The notes beneath the pieces were generated by a model, which searched no databases, was not told the origin of the DNA, and worked only from the letters and a program-made list of their open reading frames with translations. From contig OX485803.1 of NCBI GenBank assembly GCA_950295325.1, positions 36,535,554 to 36,599,553 of the forward strand: a DNA stretch of 64,000 bases, given 5' to 3'. Positions 13,061-26,070 of the stretch are shown piece by piece. Position 1 is the stretch's first letter. Each line of letters opens with the position of its first letter. The position numbers were made by a program, and so were the translations under genes. Source of the DNA: Polytrichum commune (taxonomy: Eukaryota; Streptophyta; Polytrichopsida; Polytrichales; Polytrichaceae).

Positions 13061-13740
13061 CAACTAGTGCAAGATGATTAGCAAATCCAAATCATACGTG
13101 TAGCCATTTGTCTCATAATCTTTGGCGTTCATATGAATATCTTGTCATTAAGAAAGTGAAGATTCTTGTGCTCATTAAGTGGTCTTATATAGGTTGCCCC
13201 AATCATGTTGACTATTGAGCCTAGAATGGTTAGCATATGTTGAACATGTAGTCCAATCCCTTTTAATCACATATCCTTTTGGTGCTAGTTCTTAGATCCA
13301 CATCCACCAAATACCCCTTAAATATAGGTGTCCCAAACTCCCCAAGCAAATGTTGGACCGGTAAGTAAGGTAGATAGTTTTTCTTTTTTCCGATTGGCCC
13401 ACTTTTCGATGGGCTAGGATATGACCACATGATTAGTACGAGATGGCTTTAGCATATCTAAATCAAGGTTGTGGCCACTTTCCTCATGATTTTTGGAGTT
13501 CATATCATGAGTATCTTGTTCATTATCAAATCAAAACTTTTGGGCTCATGAAATGGTCATATAAGTCCCCCCCACCCCACCCCACCCAAGTAAGTTCACT
13601 ATTGAATCTAGAATGGTTACCATGCTTTAAGCATGTAGTCTAATATTTTTTAGACACATATTTGTTTGATAGCACCATTGCACCTAGCCACATACAACTC
13701 CAATATACATGTCCAATTAAGATAAGTAACCGAATTAGGC
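13060..13740 (+). repeat. Dispersed repeat R, two neighbouring copies
   Basis: Two direct copies lie at about 13070-13330 and 13435-13720. Both contain GCAAATC/GCATATC, CTCATRATYTTTGG, TGAGTATCTTG-like, GTGCTCATTAAGTGGTC-like, TATTGAATCTAGAATGGTTA-like and GTAGTC blocks in the same order. Related copies sit inverted at about 25090-25480, 25590-25860 and 38040-38370, and partly at 35640-35820 and 32130-32270 (inside a phytoglobin intron). No coding frame is preserved. The family is unclassified. Confidence 0.6.
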
Positions 13741-15527
13741 ATGTCTGACCTTGATTGAGATGATGACATTCGGGTCAATGTATTTCACAATGTTAACACT
13801 TATGAGTAACCAATGGCAGATATGGCCCCTACCATGCACCAAACAAATATTTGAAGTACACTCTAACCAAAAAAAAAAGTGTCAATTGTGTAGTAATAAC
13901 ACGTATTTTGCAACATGAGCTCAATCATCAAGTTCACTCCCTCACTAGTTAAATACGTTAGTGCAATAACAACGACATTTTGCCTCAAGTTGAAGTTCTT
14001 TGGAGGTCAAATTTCTTGTATGAGGGTTTGGGGTTGCCCAATAAACTTGACCTTCGCAAAACCCCCTAGCAAAGAGCGTAGCCATGTTGGTAGCCATGTT
14101 GGTAGCCATGTCATTTTTTCATTCATGCTTGAAGTTCTCCACCGGAGATGTCTGGGTGTAAACCCTGGCCAATGAAGAACCCATTTTTTTAGTCAATCAT
14201 ATTGTTCCATTCCCCTGAAATTCTTCACTGGTGCACTTCCTCACCGTAGTCTAAAATGGGACTTAATATACTTGATCATCAGCGTCACATATGAATATGC
14301 TTTTACCTTCTGTTTGTAATGTAATGCCCTTAACGAAGTTTCAATTTGTACATATGAAAAACAACTTGGGGAGGATGTAATGAAATAGTGTAGATAGATC
14401 GTACGATGGACCTTTACAATACCTTGGGCATTGTGCAATGTACTCAAACCCATCCATCGTGGATAAAGGAGCTTTAGTAAAAACATGAACCCTATATAGG
14501 TTGAATGCCAATTCACCTTAACTTGACCCCCAATGCACCATTGTAGGTTGATATCAAGTCCGACACTACTATGCTAATTGGTTAAATAAAAATACTAACA
14601 TACCGTGAACCCTTGTTGATAAGAAGCATGAATCGGGAACTTAACTCAGTAGGGTGACACCACCCTTCGGACCATTAGGAAATTTAAACATAATTAAATA
14701 AGGGACCAGGAAAAGATTGAATTGTCGATCGAACCGTCGTTATTCTGTCCAATGAGCTAAGGATGGCATGAGTCACACTTGGTTGGTGTGTACCAAAGCC
14801 ATCTCAATTCATAGGTTAGAATTGCTTTGGTTCCAAGAATGATGTGTATGTGCTTAGACTAGGTTGTAGGTCTAGTTTAGAACTATGTATGAATTGGATT
14901 AGTGGAGTTTAAAGCCACAATAATAAATACTAAGGCCCAATTTCCGGAGGTACTACAACTGCAATTTCAATCCCCCTCCAAGAATCTAAACATGTACTTT
15001 ATACAATTACCATCCGGGTTCGGCTTAGACACCTACAAATGCAGGCCACCCTCACCGAAGGACTTGTGTGGCACCTTCAGGCTCCCTCGAAGGGGGTGGC
15101 CTAAAAGTGCCACAATGGTTATGTATTCCGTGGATATGAGGAATGCATAACAAATTTTGGCTTATGATAGGACTTTGAAGTATTTTTGAACATTGTCTTA
15201 TACCATTCTGAAGTTAATTTTGTAAACTATGGAGATGAATTGCATTTTTTTACTTCAATGGTAAAGAAGGTAAAACTTTGGTACGTAGTATAGACTACTT
15301 AAAGGTTTTTAAACCTTCTTAGATACATACAAAGAGGAGACAATGACTATAGTAAGAGGATAGTAATGCAGAAGTATGGTCATGATGTTTGATCCTACCC
15401 ACCCTTCCAGGTTTTGAAAGATACATTGATATTTAGAAGAATGGCTTTGGCTTGGCCTTTTAAATAAGAGGATGTTTTATGAACACACTAAGCTTGACAA
15501 TAATCATAGAACTACTCATGAAAAATC

Positions 15528-15530
<3 letters not shown>
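13741..15530. other. No recognised gene
   Basis: Short frames only. A 15-bp unit, GTAGCCATGTTG plus flank, repeats about three times at 14075-14112. Nothing else is recognised. Confidence 0.4.

Positions 15531-15532
<2 letters not shown>

Positions 15533-15573
<41 letters not shown>
15533..15573. repeat. (CT)n microsatellite
   Basis: About 40 bp of uninterrupted CT dinucleotides followed by TTGTTGTTTG. Confidence 0.95.
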
Positions 15574-15577
<4 letters not shown>

Positions 15578-15644
15578 GTTTGTGCCTTGAGAAAGGCTAG
15601 TTTTAAAATAACATAGCGAGCTTTATTATATAATGAACTTACTA

Positions 15645-15995
15645 CACGGACTATCCCAATTACTTAGGGAGGGCTAATAGTGAGTGTGGAAAATTAGTGA
15701 AGGTGATACTAAATTTCTTTGCGCCATGAAATTAATGCCACCAAAATATTAAGGAAGCATTGTTCATCTCGACACTGTTCACTGACAAGAATATGTTTGC
15801 ATATTATTATTATTTATCTCTCCACAAGCACTCTAGAACACGCTTTAATTTTCCTAAATTATATGATAATTGAGCATGTATTCATGAATCTAGTATCACT
15901 CAATAAGAATTTTAGCCCTCACTCTCTTTGAAACTTGGCAAAATAGTGCATATTTTGGGAATTAGTACCACACCCCCTACTTGGGATAATCAATA
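15645..15995. mobile_element. MITE-like element, long form, copy 1
   Basis: It is bounded by TA on both sides (15643-15644 and 15996-15997). The left end CACGGACTATCCCAATTA and the reverse complement of the right end, TATTGATTATCCCAAGTA, are inverted repeats, followed by a GTGTGG block on each side. The interior carries GCATGTATTCATGAAT and TATCACTCAATAA. A second copy at 36655-38005 has the same interior but is split by another element. Here the interior is uninterrupted and shows the empty target site, GAAATTAATGCCACC. Confidence 0.72.
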
Positions 15996-15997
15996 TA

Positions 15998-18900
15998 TTT
16001 ACTTGTAGGCCCTCTCATACCTTTAAGGGTATACTACACTAGGTAGTGTCATCTAGTATGACTTACCATTTGGAGTAACACAAGTTGCTATAAATTTATA
16101 ATGAGAGTATTGGTTTCAACCCAAGTAGCACAAATAGCTAACTTATGTACATCAAGGAACATGATCTATTATTTACTTGGTAAAAAATGACGGTAACCCA
16201 TGGTGATAGGTGAAACTTCAAAGCTAACTTTGATCATAACATAAATGACCTCTACTATTGTGGTTGCTTGTACCCACAAATATGATCGAAGCTTTTCTAT
16301 TAAAGGTCAAGAATGCTTCGTGTGTTAGAATGTATCGCTACCAATTTTGTGGCACATAACTTTACTTGAGGGCCAAGCATGTGTTCTCTTTTGTGCCCCC
16401 CCACCCCACCCCCCGCGTGGGTATGTGTCTCAATAAGTTATCCTTCTTTATTCATGGGTAAACAAGAGTAGACAAAGTAATCTATTTGAATGTACCCTTG
16501 TATTAGAGCTCAATTATTGGCAATGCAATTATAACTAGTAGGTGATTGTAAAATCAATGCTTAATGAGTGATATACATAATCTCAAGATTCCAAACATAT
16601 GAATCATGGCTACCTTAACATGTGTTGCTAAGAAATTATCCAAATCATTCAACGCCATTGGTGATTTGTAAATCTATCATTGTGATGGAGTTACATATTC
16701 CTTCCAATGAAACATGATGATTGTTGAGGACTAATATGATGGTAGTGCAAAGATGTCCATAGGTATTAAAACTCACAAGGACAAAGGGTTACAAAGCTTC
16801 GGCCATCAAGAATGTCCTTTTTCACATGGCAAATAAAAAACTAACTTAGTTTGGCTTTTCCCCACATTGTCTTTAGCCTTTTGTCTTGTGGGATTTATAC
16901 CCTTTCATGCAATTTGTGTATGTAGCGCCCAAGCCTCAACATAGAGTAAGTACAAGGCTATGAAGACTTGTGTAATTTGTCGTTTTGTGCCACGTGTTGG
17001 TACCGTAGAGGTGGCTATTGGGCCATATGAGAAGTCAAAGCCAAGTCCAACAACAAGCGGCAAAACTTGCATGAAGGGAAAAGGGAGCAAAAATTCAATT
17101 ATCATATATAACCGTACAAAATGGACTAAGGGCCTTCCACGCACACCTCACACCTCCATGGAGGAGGGACTTGTGAGAGAAGGGAAGGACCTCTTAACAC
17201 TCTATCATTGAGTGTTTATGATGAAGACATAACATCACTTAGGACCTAGATGATGGTCTCTTTCTAAAGAAAGATATTGCAACTAAAAATTTTTGAATCT
17301 TGGGGTAATCTTTCCATGCATATTAGGACATTAAGTGTGGTCAAAGTTTGCTATCCCTATATTAATATATACTGTAAATTTCAAGAATCATGATTTTTTC
17401 ATTGGAGATAAAAAAAACCCAGTGACGACAACGACGACAACAACAACAACAATGAATTTGTTTTTCATTGCTTTTTTTGTAGTAATTGTTTTTGTTGAAT
17501 CCTACATCACTCTAGTTGAGAACGGTATGTTCTATACAAAGAAGAGGTCACCAAATTTGGCAATTCATTTTTCTCATGTAATAGGTACCATGTACATCTA
17601 CTCAAGGAAAAATATTGATAAAATATTGACCCAATTTAGTGATGCTTCCTAGAAGTATTAGTTTTATTTTGGGTCGCATGTGGTCTTGAACTTGACAAAT
17701 GAAGTGACATCCTTGTGCTCTAAGCTTGAACTTGCTTGCCAAAAACTACACTAATATACAACCTAAATGCTCCCCATAAACGGGGAACACTGGAATTAAA
17801 GGAGAACTATGCTCACATGATACCTAGTCCCATAGAATGCGATCAAGGCACTCAGTGATGTTATGGATCTTATAGCCAATTTTTTTGGTTATTTTTTTGG
17901 TACACATTGAAAGGAATTGCAAAAGAGTAACCAAAGAACAAAAACCCACGGTAGGTTTCACAAAGGAAGCCTTGGGGAACTCAGGTAACAGTTCCCATAA
18001 CCGGTATGGCTATCCAAGTAACCTCCAAATCTTTAGATCAAAAATCTTAGGACAGTCATTGTGGGACAATAGATTTATGCATTAAGTTCCTCAAAGAGAG
18101 ATGAAATTGTGGGATTGATCCTTCTTAGAGAGAGTTTCCTATTAAGAACTCATGAACTTGTTGTGTGTCGGAGCCTATTTTTGAAAATTGGTTGAAACTC
18201 CTTGGACTACTTCTTGTCATCCCAAACACTTTGAGAAAACTCCAAGATCTAAAATACGATTTGTTCATGAGACTGGTCACCCTAAATCCAATACAAGGCT
18301 AGCTTGGCCCACCCATCCTAGGATGACAAACTAGGAATCCGAATTTTAAAAGCCCAACATCACCCTTTGAACATGTTAGTTTAAGCCTTAAGAAAATTTG
18401 GGGGACTTCTATGGTTACTCTCTCAAACTCACGTTTTAGCTAACTCAACAAAAGGTTGATCCCAAGACTTTACCCATTCCTCTAATACGTAGGCTTATCG
18501 TTATCCCCAATGTGCCTTAAAGCTACTAGGTCACAACTCTAAGTCATGACATCTACTAGGGTAAATTTCATTCATGAAAGTCATTTCTCCATAAATTGTG
18601 CTCCATGAACGTACGATTTATATTAAGTCACCATAGAGTGTATGTTTAGTGACTTCAATGAGAAAGGAAATGACGGTATGCGCTTCAAAATGAAGGGAGA
18701 AATAACTAATTTGTTCCCTACACCCGTTACTAGTACCTTACGAGTTTTTAAACAAATTGTGAAGGTGCCACATGTCACGTAGTGGTTGGTTGAAACATGT
18801 GGGGGGAAATTAGTGATGTGGCATGAAAATAAATTCACTTGTGGCAAGATAAAGTGCCCAAACTAAGAAGGGCAGTCCCTCAAAGTGTTGGCAATCTCAA

Positions 18901-19832
18901 AGTCTTATGGGACTTGAGGTATATGTATACCTAAAACCAACATCAAACCTAAACCCAACATCATGTACCGCAACGGGGCTGCAATCCTACATGTGGAGGC
19001 TTTTAAATGTATGACAATAATACATGGTGTTAGTTATAAGCTACGTGTTGGTTTTGGGTTTGCCTAACTTAATATGCTTGAAGGGCTTCACAAATACAAA
19101 TGTTGAACCTGTAACGATTCGCTTAGCTTGGCCAACCTGTATTAGGAGAGAGAATAGTGGATGTATTATGTCATAATGAACCAATAAGAAGTGTTTGTTG
19201 CTGGAATATAATAATGTTGGATTGGCATATAAGTCAATACATAGAATCTATTAATGACCCACATCAAGAACCTATCCATGGGTATCAAAATTGTAATACT
19301 AGTGAAATGTTGAAATTCAACAGGTATGTCAAGGTGAAAGAACCTTTGTGTTACCCATGTTTTTGTTTAGGTCAATGCCATTCTAAACCATGCTGATACT
19401 AGAGTACATTCTACCTAGGTACGAAGATTCTCCGCATAACATATAGACCCAAGTGTCTTCAAAAACACAAATACCATAAATACCCATACCCTATTGGTAT
19501 GAATAATTGTGGTATCCTCATTATAGGTACCCAAATGGTATTCTTTTTTGGTTTTTTATTGGTTAGAAAGAACAATATTAGTGCAACACCAAACATACCT
19601 ACATCTCACCCTCGCCTTTTGAACAATCCATTTGGAATGATGAAGAAAGGACACATTCTCACATGGCTACACACCACTGGACCCATAATTTCCTGCAATG
19701 CATTATGAACTCAAGTGCCAATCGCGGCTTGGCCCTACTAGTGTCGGAAATCACGGTATATTTTATATATATGCATATATTTGCCGGTGTCGGTCATATT
19801 CTATTCAAGTGATGGGGGAGAACCGACCCCCT
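15998..19832. other. No recognised gene
   Basis: AT-rich sequence. A degenerate (AAC)n/(ACG)n run lies at 17420-17452 and a G/C-rich run at 16396-16418. Frames are short and give no similarity I recognise. Several stretches look unique, but none shows codon structure or splice-framed exons. Confidence 0.4.
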
Positions 19833-20057
19833 CACCTTTTTTTTGTCTAAATTAGTGTGGGTCACCATTCGGAGTTATGTGTTGTTATAACGTTTTACCG
19901 ACATTATTGTTTTTCTACCAACTAAGTTATAACATGTTCTTCAGTGTGCATACTGACTACTTATGTTAATTTAAGGGTAAAAATTGATAACCTGAGTGAA
20001 ATGTTATAGCAATGCGCAACTCCAAATGGCAATCCACACTAATTAGACAAAACAATG
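19833..20057. mobile_element. MITE of the GATTATCCCA superfamily, diverged copy
   Basis: The outer inverted repeats are built on TTTTGTCTAAATTAGTGTGG at the left and the complement of CCACACTAATTAGACAAAAC at the right, followed inside by CGGAGTTATG / the complement of CAACTCCAAATGG. The right end is followed by TA. The core GGAGTTAYRYRTTG motif links it to the copies at 8362 and 8860. No protein. Confidence 0.65.
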
Positions 20058-20059
20058 TA

Positions 20060-20275
20060 GTCACAAATGGACCGGTTGATTTTGGGTAAAAAAATTGGTT
20101 GAAGTTCAAGACTTCAGGACAATTACCGATTATTTTATAGGAATCTCTGGGACGTACCCCAAATTAGTAAAGAAAACCCAAAAGATCACAACATGTAACC
20201 GGTTGGACTTGGAAAAACTCATATTTTGATTGATTATGCCCAAAATTCTCCCTGGACATTGGTCATTTGTATATG
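20060..20275 (+). repeat. Half copy of the fold-back element
   Basis: It matches the left arm of the fold-back element at 5341-5575, including GGTTGAAGTTCRAGACT, AAAGATCACAACATG and GATTATGCCCAAAA. The opposite arm is missing, so it cannot form the long hairpin. Confidence 0.65.
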
Positions 20276-21065
20276 TAATGATAGTATTGCAGGGATGCAT
20301 AATGGACCATGTATGATTTTTGTTACCCACAACACTTCCAATCACGCTAATAAGTTACTCATAGCATTGGAATATTGCAAGAGCTTCAAGCATGAAAAAC
20401 TTCATAACATTATTAAGCTCCACCTATCACTTACCCTAGGATTACACATGTTGAGATTCCAAAATAAATAAATAAACATGGTGGCTTAAATCTTAACTTC
20501 ATACTGTGATAAGGACCCCATGGAATAACAATTCGATATTGAAAATTATCAAGCACGCATATGTCTGTCCTTGAGATTACCATAGAGGGCTCTCTATTCC
20601 GACACAAAATCATTATTTCCCCCTTAAAATTTGTCACATGTCATGTTTACATTCGCCACAACCCACTTGCATCCCGCATAAAACTACATTCCGGCACATG
20701 TAAAGATGAAATTAGTAGCCCTCCATGGTATACAATAGTCCTCAAGTAAATAGCCTCTTTGAAAAATCTATTTATCTATCTATCTATCTATCTCATGTTC
20801 AACATTGGTGATAAAAAAGACATTCGTCAACTTTGAATTGGCAATTGTGAGTTGTTGATTGTAACCATCATTGGCAAGTGAGAAGTGGTTGCATAATTTG
20901 GTCGATTTCAATTCCAAGCAACTCCGAAATTGATGTGGTCCACCCTACTTATGGACCACACTTATTAGGGGTCCACAATAATTGAAATAAGTGGTGTAGG
21001 TATAATTATGCATAAAGTAAGATTAAAATATCTTCAAAAATGGTCTACCTATTTGTGTATGGATA
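20276..21065. other. No recognised gene; (CTAT)n microsatellite
   Basis: Contains a (CTAT)n run at about 20764-20792. The rest is AT-rich and shows nothing coding. Confidence 0.45.
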
Positions 21066-21284
21066 CACACCGTTTATGGTATTTAGATTCATTTACTATT
21101 TGAAATTACACAATGCCATAACTTGTTATTTTGTGTCAATTATAACCATCCAATATATCCAATACCTTTGGACAATGAAGAAGGCAAACAAACTTTACTT
21201 TGATAAACTTACATTTGAGGTCATAAGTTATTGCAACATTTAACTCCATATTGTAAATTGTGTCATTAAATACCATAAACAGTG
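21066..21284. mobile_element. MITE, CACCGTTTATGG end type, copy 1
   Basis: Flanked by TA on both sides (21064-21065 and 21285-21286). Inverted ends read CACACCGTTTATGGTATTTA and, at the right, the complement of TTAAATACCATAAACAGTG. Inside, TTACTATTTGAAATTACACA is inverted as TTTAACTCCATATTGTAAA. It shares its inner arm with the GATTATCCCA MITEs but has different outer ends. Length 219 bp, non-coding. Confidence 0.72.
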
Positions 21285-22936
21285 TAGTATGAATGTGTAA
21301 CTTCATTGTAGTATGTGTATATGTATGTTTTGTGCTATAAATTTTGTTGATGGTGTGGAAACATCAAGGTACAGAGTGCTAATTCCAACCCCTTCCTAAA
21401 AGCGTCCCCTATGCACACTTCCTAGACCCATAATTGGAGCAGATCTTAAATTGTTCAAATGCCTCTAGTGCAAAGCATGGACGGATTTCAATGAAAAGTG
21501 GAGCAGTTTTAGGAGAGTGTGGGGTTGGTTTTAGGTGAAAGTGGGATTGGATTTGGGCAAGTGTCGGAACATAGTATGGGGTGGGGTAATTATATGTTTT
21601 TATTGAGATCCCGCAATGAAAATTTTATAAGAGCTTAAATTCTTGTTTGGGTGGAATGTTGGCTTTGCTGTGGGGGCGGTTTGGACAAAAAGTGGGGGCT
21701 AATTTGGGAGAAAGTGGTGGGTTGGTTATGGGCCAAAAACGGGGGCAGTTTAGGGCGATTGTTGAGATGGTTTTGGGAGCCATTTCCAATGGAAAAAGAG
21801 TGGGTCAAGGGATGGATTTAGGAAGTTGAGGATAAGTATATGCATATGACATGCACTTTGTTTTGCTTTTGTTTCTACCATGCCTAAGCCAATTTGGTAA
21901 GCCAATCATGCATACCACTAATCCAAATTGACTCCAAAAATAAGCTATTTAGCCAAAGGGTTGGTTTAAGGTCGAGGATGCTTAAACTGACGCTTTACGA
22001 GATTTAGTCTACTTCTGGACATCATAGTGAGTAGTGTGATTGGCTTAGCAATTTGGCTTAGACATAGTAGAAACAAACATAAAATAAATTGCACACCATA
22101 CCGGTTGAAGGTCCCTATTGAGAAGATAGTTATCTTTTTAAGGGTGTGTCCAAGGTTTACTTCATAGTGATGTTTTGAAAAGTAGATTTGAGTTTCCAAT
22201 AATATTTATGGCTCTTCGTTGAGCTCATGGCCAACCTCCCATTGAGGAATGATTTTCCCAATAGAATTACTATATTCATGGAAACTATTGACTTGCAATT
22301 GAATCCTTGAATGGTGTTTATCTCCAATGAAGACTTGTTGGGAATAATTTCCTCTATTCATGCAAACTAAAACTAAAACTAAATTAATTATCTATATATA
22401 ATTTGCAAATAATAAAGCTTAAATATGCCGGTTAATTTGACATATTTCTTCTAGACTCTAGGGAGATGGCCTAATATGCACTTGGATTGATGTGTTCTTC
22501 ATATATTTCTCTTTCTTATTTACAATTGTGATATGATTGACATCTAAGTATATTTGGACAAACTATTTGGTCAAAATTTATGAGGGATGTGCACTTTGTG
22601 GGGACAAATACATCAAATGAGAACAACAAAAGCAACAACACAACGAGCACAACTTTGAATATTTGTAAATATTCCATCATGTTTGTCAACCACCATATTT
22701 GTGTAGTTTGTGATCTAATGTATGTCATATTGGCAGTTGGAATTGTCCCAAATTCATGCATAAATCCAAATATACTTAAATCCTAGTTACCATGACGATA
22801 AGCAACTCCCATAACATTTTAGGCTCCTGTTGAAGTTAATCCCAAATCATGATTGTTTTTAAAATTGCAACAAAAATATGTGGACCATTTTCATGCACAT
22901 TAGTGCATATTTATATCAGTGAACAAGGGCCGTGAC
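21285..22936. other. No recognised gene
   Basis: A G-rich stretch at about 21480-21830 contains words such as GTGGGGTTGGTTTTAGG and TTTGGGAGAAAGTGG in loose tandem. It gives a glycine-rich 60-codon frame that I do not believe is a gene. The rest is AT-rich. Confidence 0.4.
22929..22936 (+). repeat. 8-bp target-site duplication, left
   Basis: GCCGTGAC here is repeated exactly at 23569-23576, immediately outside the two ends of the hAT element. Eight bases is the hallmark duplication length of the hAT superfamily. Confidence 0.88.
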
Positions 22937-23568
22937 CAGGGCATAAAATTGACACCCTGGGGGGTGTATTTTGCTTCCTAGAGTGTCCTAAGACACCCAA
23001 ATCTCAAACAGGGTGTCCCCAAGGACACCCAAAAATCCTACAAGGGTGTCCTTTTTACACCCAAAAAAAATTCAAGGTGTCCCCTGTACTTGTAGGGCCT
23101 ATCAGTGTATATGTTTGACAAAGTTTTTGCAAGTTTTTCTTGTAATTCCTGCTAGTACAGCTTCTTGTGAGAGAGGATTTTCTACTCAAAATCATATTAA
23201 ATCTACTTTACGGTGTAGTTTGGTATTAGAGACTTTGGAAGCACAAATGAGAGTTGCAATGGCAAAAATCCCCATAGAGGCCATTGACTTTGAACAAGTA
23301 TGGGTAAAGTGGTGTGCTATGAAAGGCCGCCGCTTGTAGGTTTGATTTGCATTGCAAGTTATGATATGTAGTGATTTTTTTGATTTTTAATTGAAATTTT
23401 GAAATGATATTATATATATTTTCAAAATTGTACCTATTTTGACAAAAAAAAAATTAAGAGAAATTTATGAGGACACCCAAAAATTGGAGCAGGGTGTCCT
23501 TGGGACACCCAAAATTTGGGACAGGGTGTCCCCTGGAAATTTGGCTAGGGTGTCAAATTTATGGCCTG
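22937..23568 (+). mobile_element. Deletion-derivative hAT transposon
   Basis: This 632-bp element starts CAGGGCATAAAATTGACACC and ends in the complement of CAGGCCATAAATTTGACACC, giving about 22-bp inverted repeats with a few mismatches. It is flanked by a perfect 8-bp duplication, GCCGTGAC. Subterminal regions are packed with short ACACCCAAA / GGTGTCC words in both orientations (about 22955-23090 and 23475-23560), typical transposase-binding clusters. The only coding remnant is the hAT C-terminal dimerisation domain. The element is too short to be autonomous and is best read as an internal deletion derivative. Confidence 0.88.
23115..23339 (+). pseudogene. hAT transposase C-terminal dimerisation-domain remnant
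   Basis: In the frame ending at the TAG at 23337-23339, the peptide runs from PASTASCERGFSTQN through KSTLRCSLVLETLEAQMR to DFEQVWVKWCAMKGRR. The ASxxSCERGFS motif, the following basic LR block, and a late acidic-tryptophan stretch are diagnostic of the hAT family C-terminal dimerisation region (as in zinc-finger BED/hAT transposases). The catalytic RNase H-like core and BED finger are absent. It sits inside the 632-bp hAT element and has no obvious own promoter. The upstream limit is uncertain; the frame continues into the subterminal repeat region, where the peptide becomes meaningless. Confidence 0.82.
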
Positions 23569-23576
23569 GCCGTGAC

Positions 23577-25059
23577 GATTACTTTCTAGATTCCCTCATT
23601 GGTTGACCAATGAGTGCTGGTCCTACCTCGCTTTACAAAACGCACTAAAAATAGGAGGGATAAAGTCAAAGTGTGGATTCAATTTTTGTTTATTTTTAAT
23701 CAACTGCTCATTTTGATAGAAGAATTAACATATTCAAATCTTAACAATGTTCTTTCCATCCTTGACAACATGCCTTGACCTAAATCTCATATCCGTAAAA
23801 ATAACATTGTAAGTGTCCATACAAAGATGTTGAGTGGTTATCCAAGTACCACTCCAAAATAGATGTCCCCTCAAATGTGGTTGTCGATGTAAGGAACATT
23901 CACCATAAGTTATCCTTCTTTTTTGTTCCTTTTTTCTTTTGCGCCCACACGACAAAACCCAACCCTTAAAAATACCATCTCCATGCCAAAAAGGATGAAA
24001 AAAAGGGGAAAAAGATGGTGCATGTTGTGAACCGCATCCCTCAATTATTGGGGGTGGGAGTTGGAGTCGGAGTTGGGATGACGGTTGAGTGGGACGAAGC
24101 TTGACCAACATAAAGGCGACACTCGGCCAACACTTTCTAGGCCAGGGCTAGATGCTCACCTCTTTTAGGTAGGCCGCACCACTCTTACCAAGGTAAAAGG
24201 GGTCTAACAAAACACGACTCTTGTAAGTTTTGTGGATCATCTGTCTCATGCGGGTTCCTCAAGACCAATTCGGGACCTCTAATGCTGCACTAAATAGACT
24301 TATTATTGCGGGCCACATTAATTTTCTAGTGCCCACACTACTACTCATAATAGGAATTGTTACGGGCCACATTGATTTTGAGCCCACACTAAATCTCTCG
24401 TAGAAAATTAGCATGGGCCACAGTAATTTTTTCCACTACAGAATTAATACGAGTGATTGTTTGTTTGCACGCCACTTTTGATGTAATATGTTGGTCAGAC
24501 ATCTTCATAAAGACTTGGGGAAGATCCGGGGCCTTAGACCCATGATAAATCCACCTTGACTACAGAATCAACCTACCCCACGCTAACTGTTTCCATGCAA
24601 ATTTTCCACCCACACTAATAAAACTATGTAGCGTAAGTCCATAATGAAATCTTCTTCTTTTGAAGAAAAAAAAAACAACTCTACATGTTACAATGAATTT
24701 ACATGTGTTTTCACCTCAGATAATAGTGGTAGGGGCCGAGCCCAAAGAGGTGGACCACATCCTTCTTCACGGTGGGAGCAAGGATTGGAGTGGATAGCAT
24801 TGAATGGAATGGAATTGACTGGTGTCAACGTTCACGCAAAGCTCCCCTCAAGCTATTTCTTAAAGCCCGGCCACTAGCCACCCATGCAGTCCTTCTACAA
24901 AAGGGAGGTAGAGTAAGGTAGGTCCACGGCATTTGTTCCTATGTAGGTCAACCACGCGAACCGGACAAATTTGCAAAGACCGCAAACTACCTTTTAAGCA
25001 AATGGTTTTTGTGGGGGTTTAGGGTGTCTATGAAGACTCTTGCTTTGACCACCACCACC
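23577..25059. other. No recognised gene
   Basis: Intergenic. At about 24290-24440 the words GGGCCACATTAATTT, GGGCCACATTGATTT and the like recur with inverted partners, suggesting a decayed inverted-repeat element without clear ends. Frames at 23734-24111 and 24644-24877 have no recognisable domain. Confidence 0.4.
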
Positions 25060-25880
25060 AACAATAACAACAACAACAACAACAACACAAAGTTGGTGTT
25101 GGTTTATTTTGGAGACTTCTTTAAGCCGGCCCAATTCAATTGTGTGTTTCAATCGAACACCTTTAAAGGTAGACATGCCTAAATCCAACGCAACAATAAT
25201 ATATGGGCACTTATATTTGAGTGGAATGTGGTTAGGTGCAGGTCTAAGAGTTGACACCAAGAAGACGTGTGTTACAAGAGATTGGATTACATGCTCAAGG
25301 TATGTTAAGCATTTTAGGTTTCGAAAGTCAACATGATCGGGGGCTTGCCTATGTGACCACTTGATGAACACAAGAATCTTCACTTTGATAATGAATAAGA
25401 TATTCATGTGCACTTTGAAAATTATGAGGGAAATGGTCATGGGCAAGATTTGGCTTTGCTAAGATTTCATCATGCACTAACTGTGTACTTCATATCTTAC
25501 AAGAAGTGGGTGTAGAGAGAGAAAAAGAATGCCCATTTCAGGTACGCTTACTTTAGACTTCAATGGTGTGCGGTCATCTATGGATCTAAGAATGGAATAC
25601 CAAAAAGGCATGTATTTAAATAAATTTAGACTACACGCTTAATTTTTCATTACCATTCCAGGTTCAATAGTCAATATAATTGGGGCAGGTGGAGGAGACA
25701 TATATGGATCAATTTAAAAGATTTAGTTTCATAATGAATATGATATTCATATGAGCATTGAAAATTATGACGAAAATGGCTGCAACCTCGATTTGGATTT
25801 GCTAATCATCCAACACTAATCATGTGTTTCATGTTTTAGGAGAATCGGATGTAGAGCTAATTCACATTCTAGGTCTGCTT
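25060..25880 (-). repeat. (AAC)n run and two inverted copies of dispersed repeat R
   Basis: An (AAC)n run lies at about 25059-25087. It is followed by repeat R in inverse orientation at about 25090-25480 and again at about 25590-25860. Both have the complement of CTCATAATTTTCAAAGTGCA-like and TCCAATC words, a TGATGAACACAAGAATCTTC block (first copy) or its decayed form, and a GGTTCAATAGTCAA-like block. The 150-codon minus frame covering 24994-25446 only reflects this repeat. Confidence 0.55.
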
Positions 25881-26070
25881 ACCTTATGTATGGCTCTACT
25901 TTGCCCCCCTTTTGTAAGCTGTATGACCCACCAAAAACGGAAAAAAAACAAGTAAATTTTCAATTGCCATTGTTCGCTCTTTTTATCAGTCAAGGTTTAG
26001 CTCAGAAAGACATGGGAAAGTCATTACATAAGCACGGCAATGGGGACAACAATTTGTTATCCCTACATAT

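Noticed and set aside
24994-25446. 150-codon minus-strand frame with a valine/glycine run
   Set aside because: It covers the (AAC)n run and a copy of dispersed repeat R; related copies elsewhere carry no such frame.
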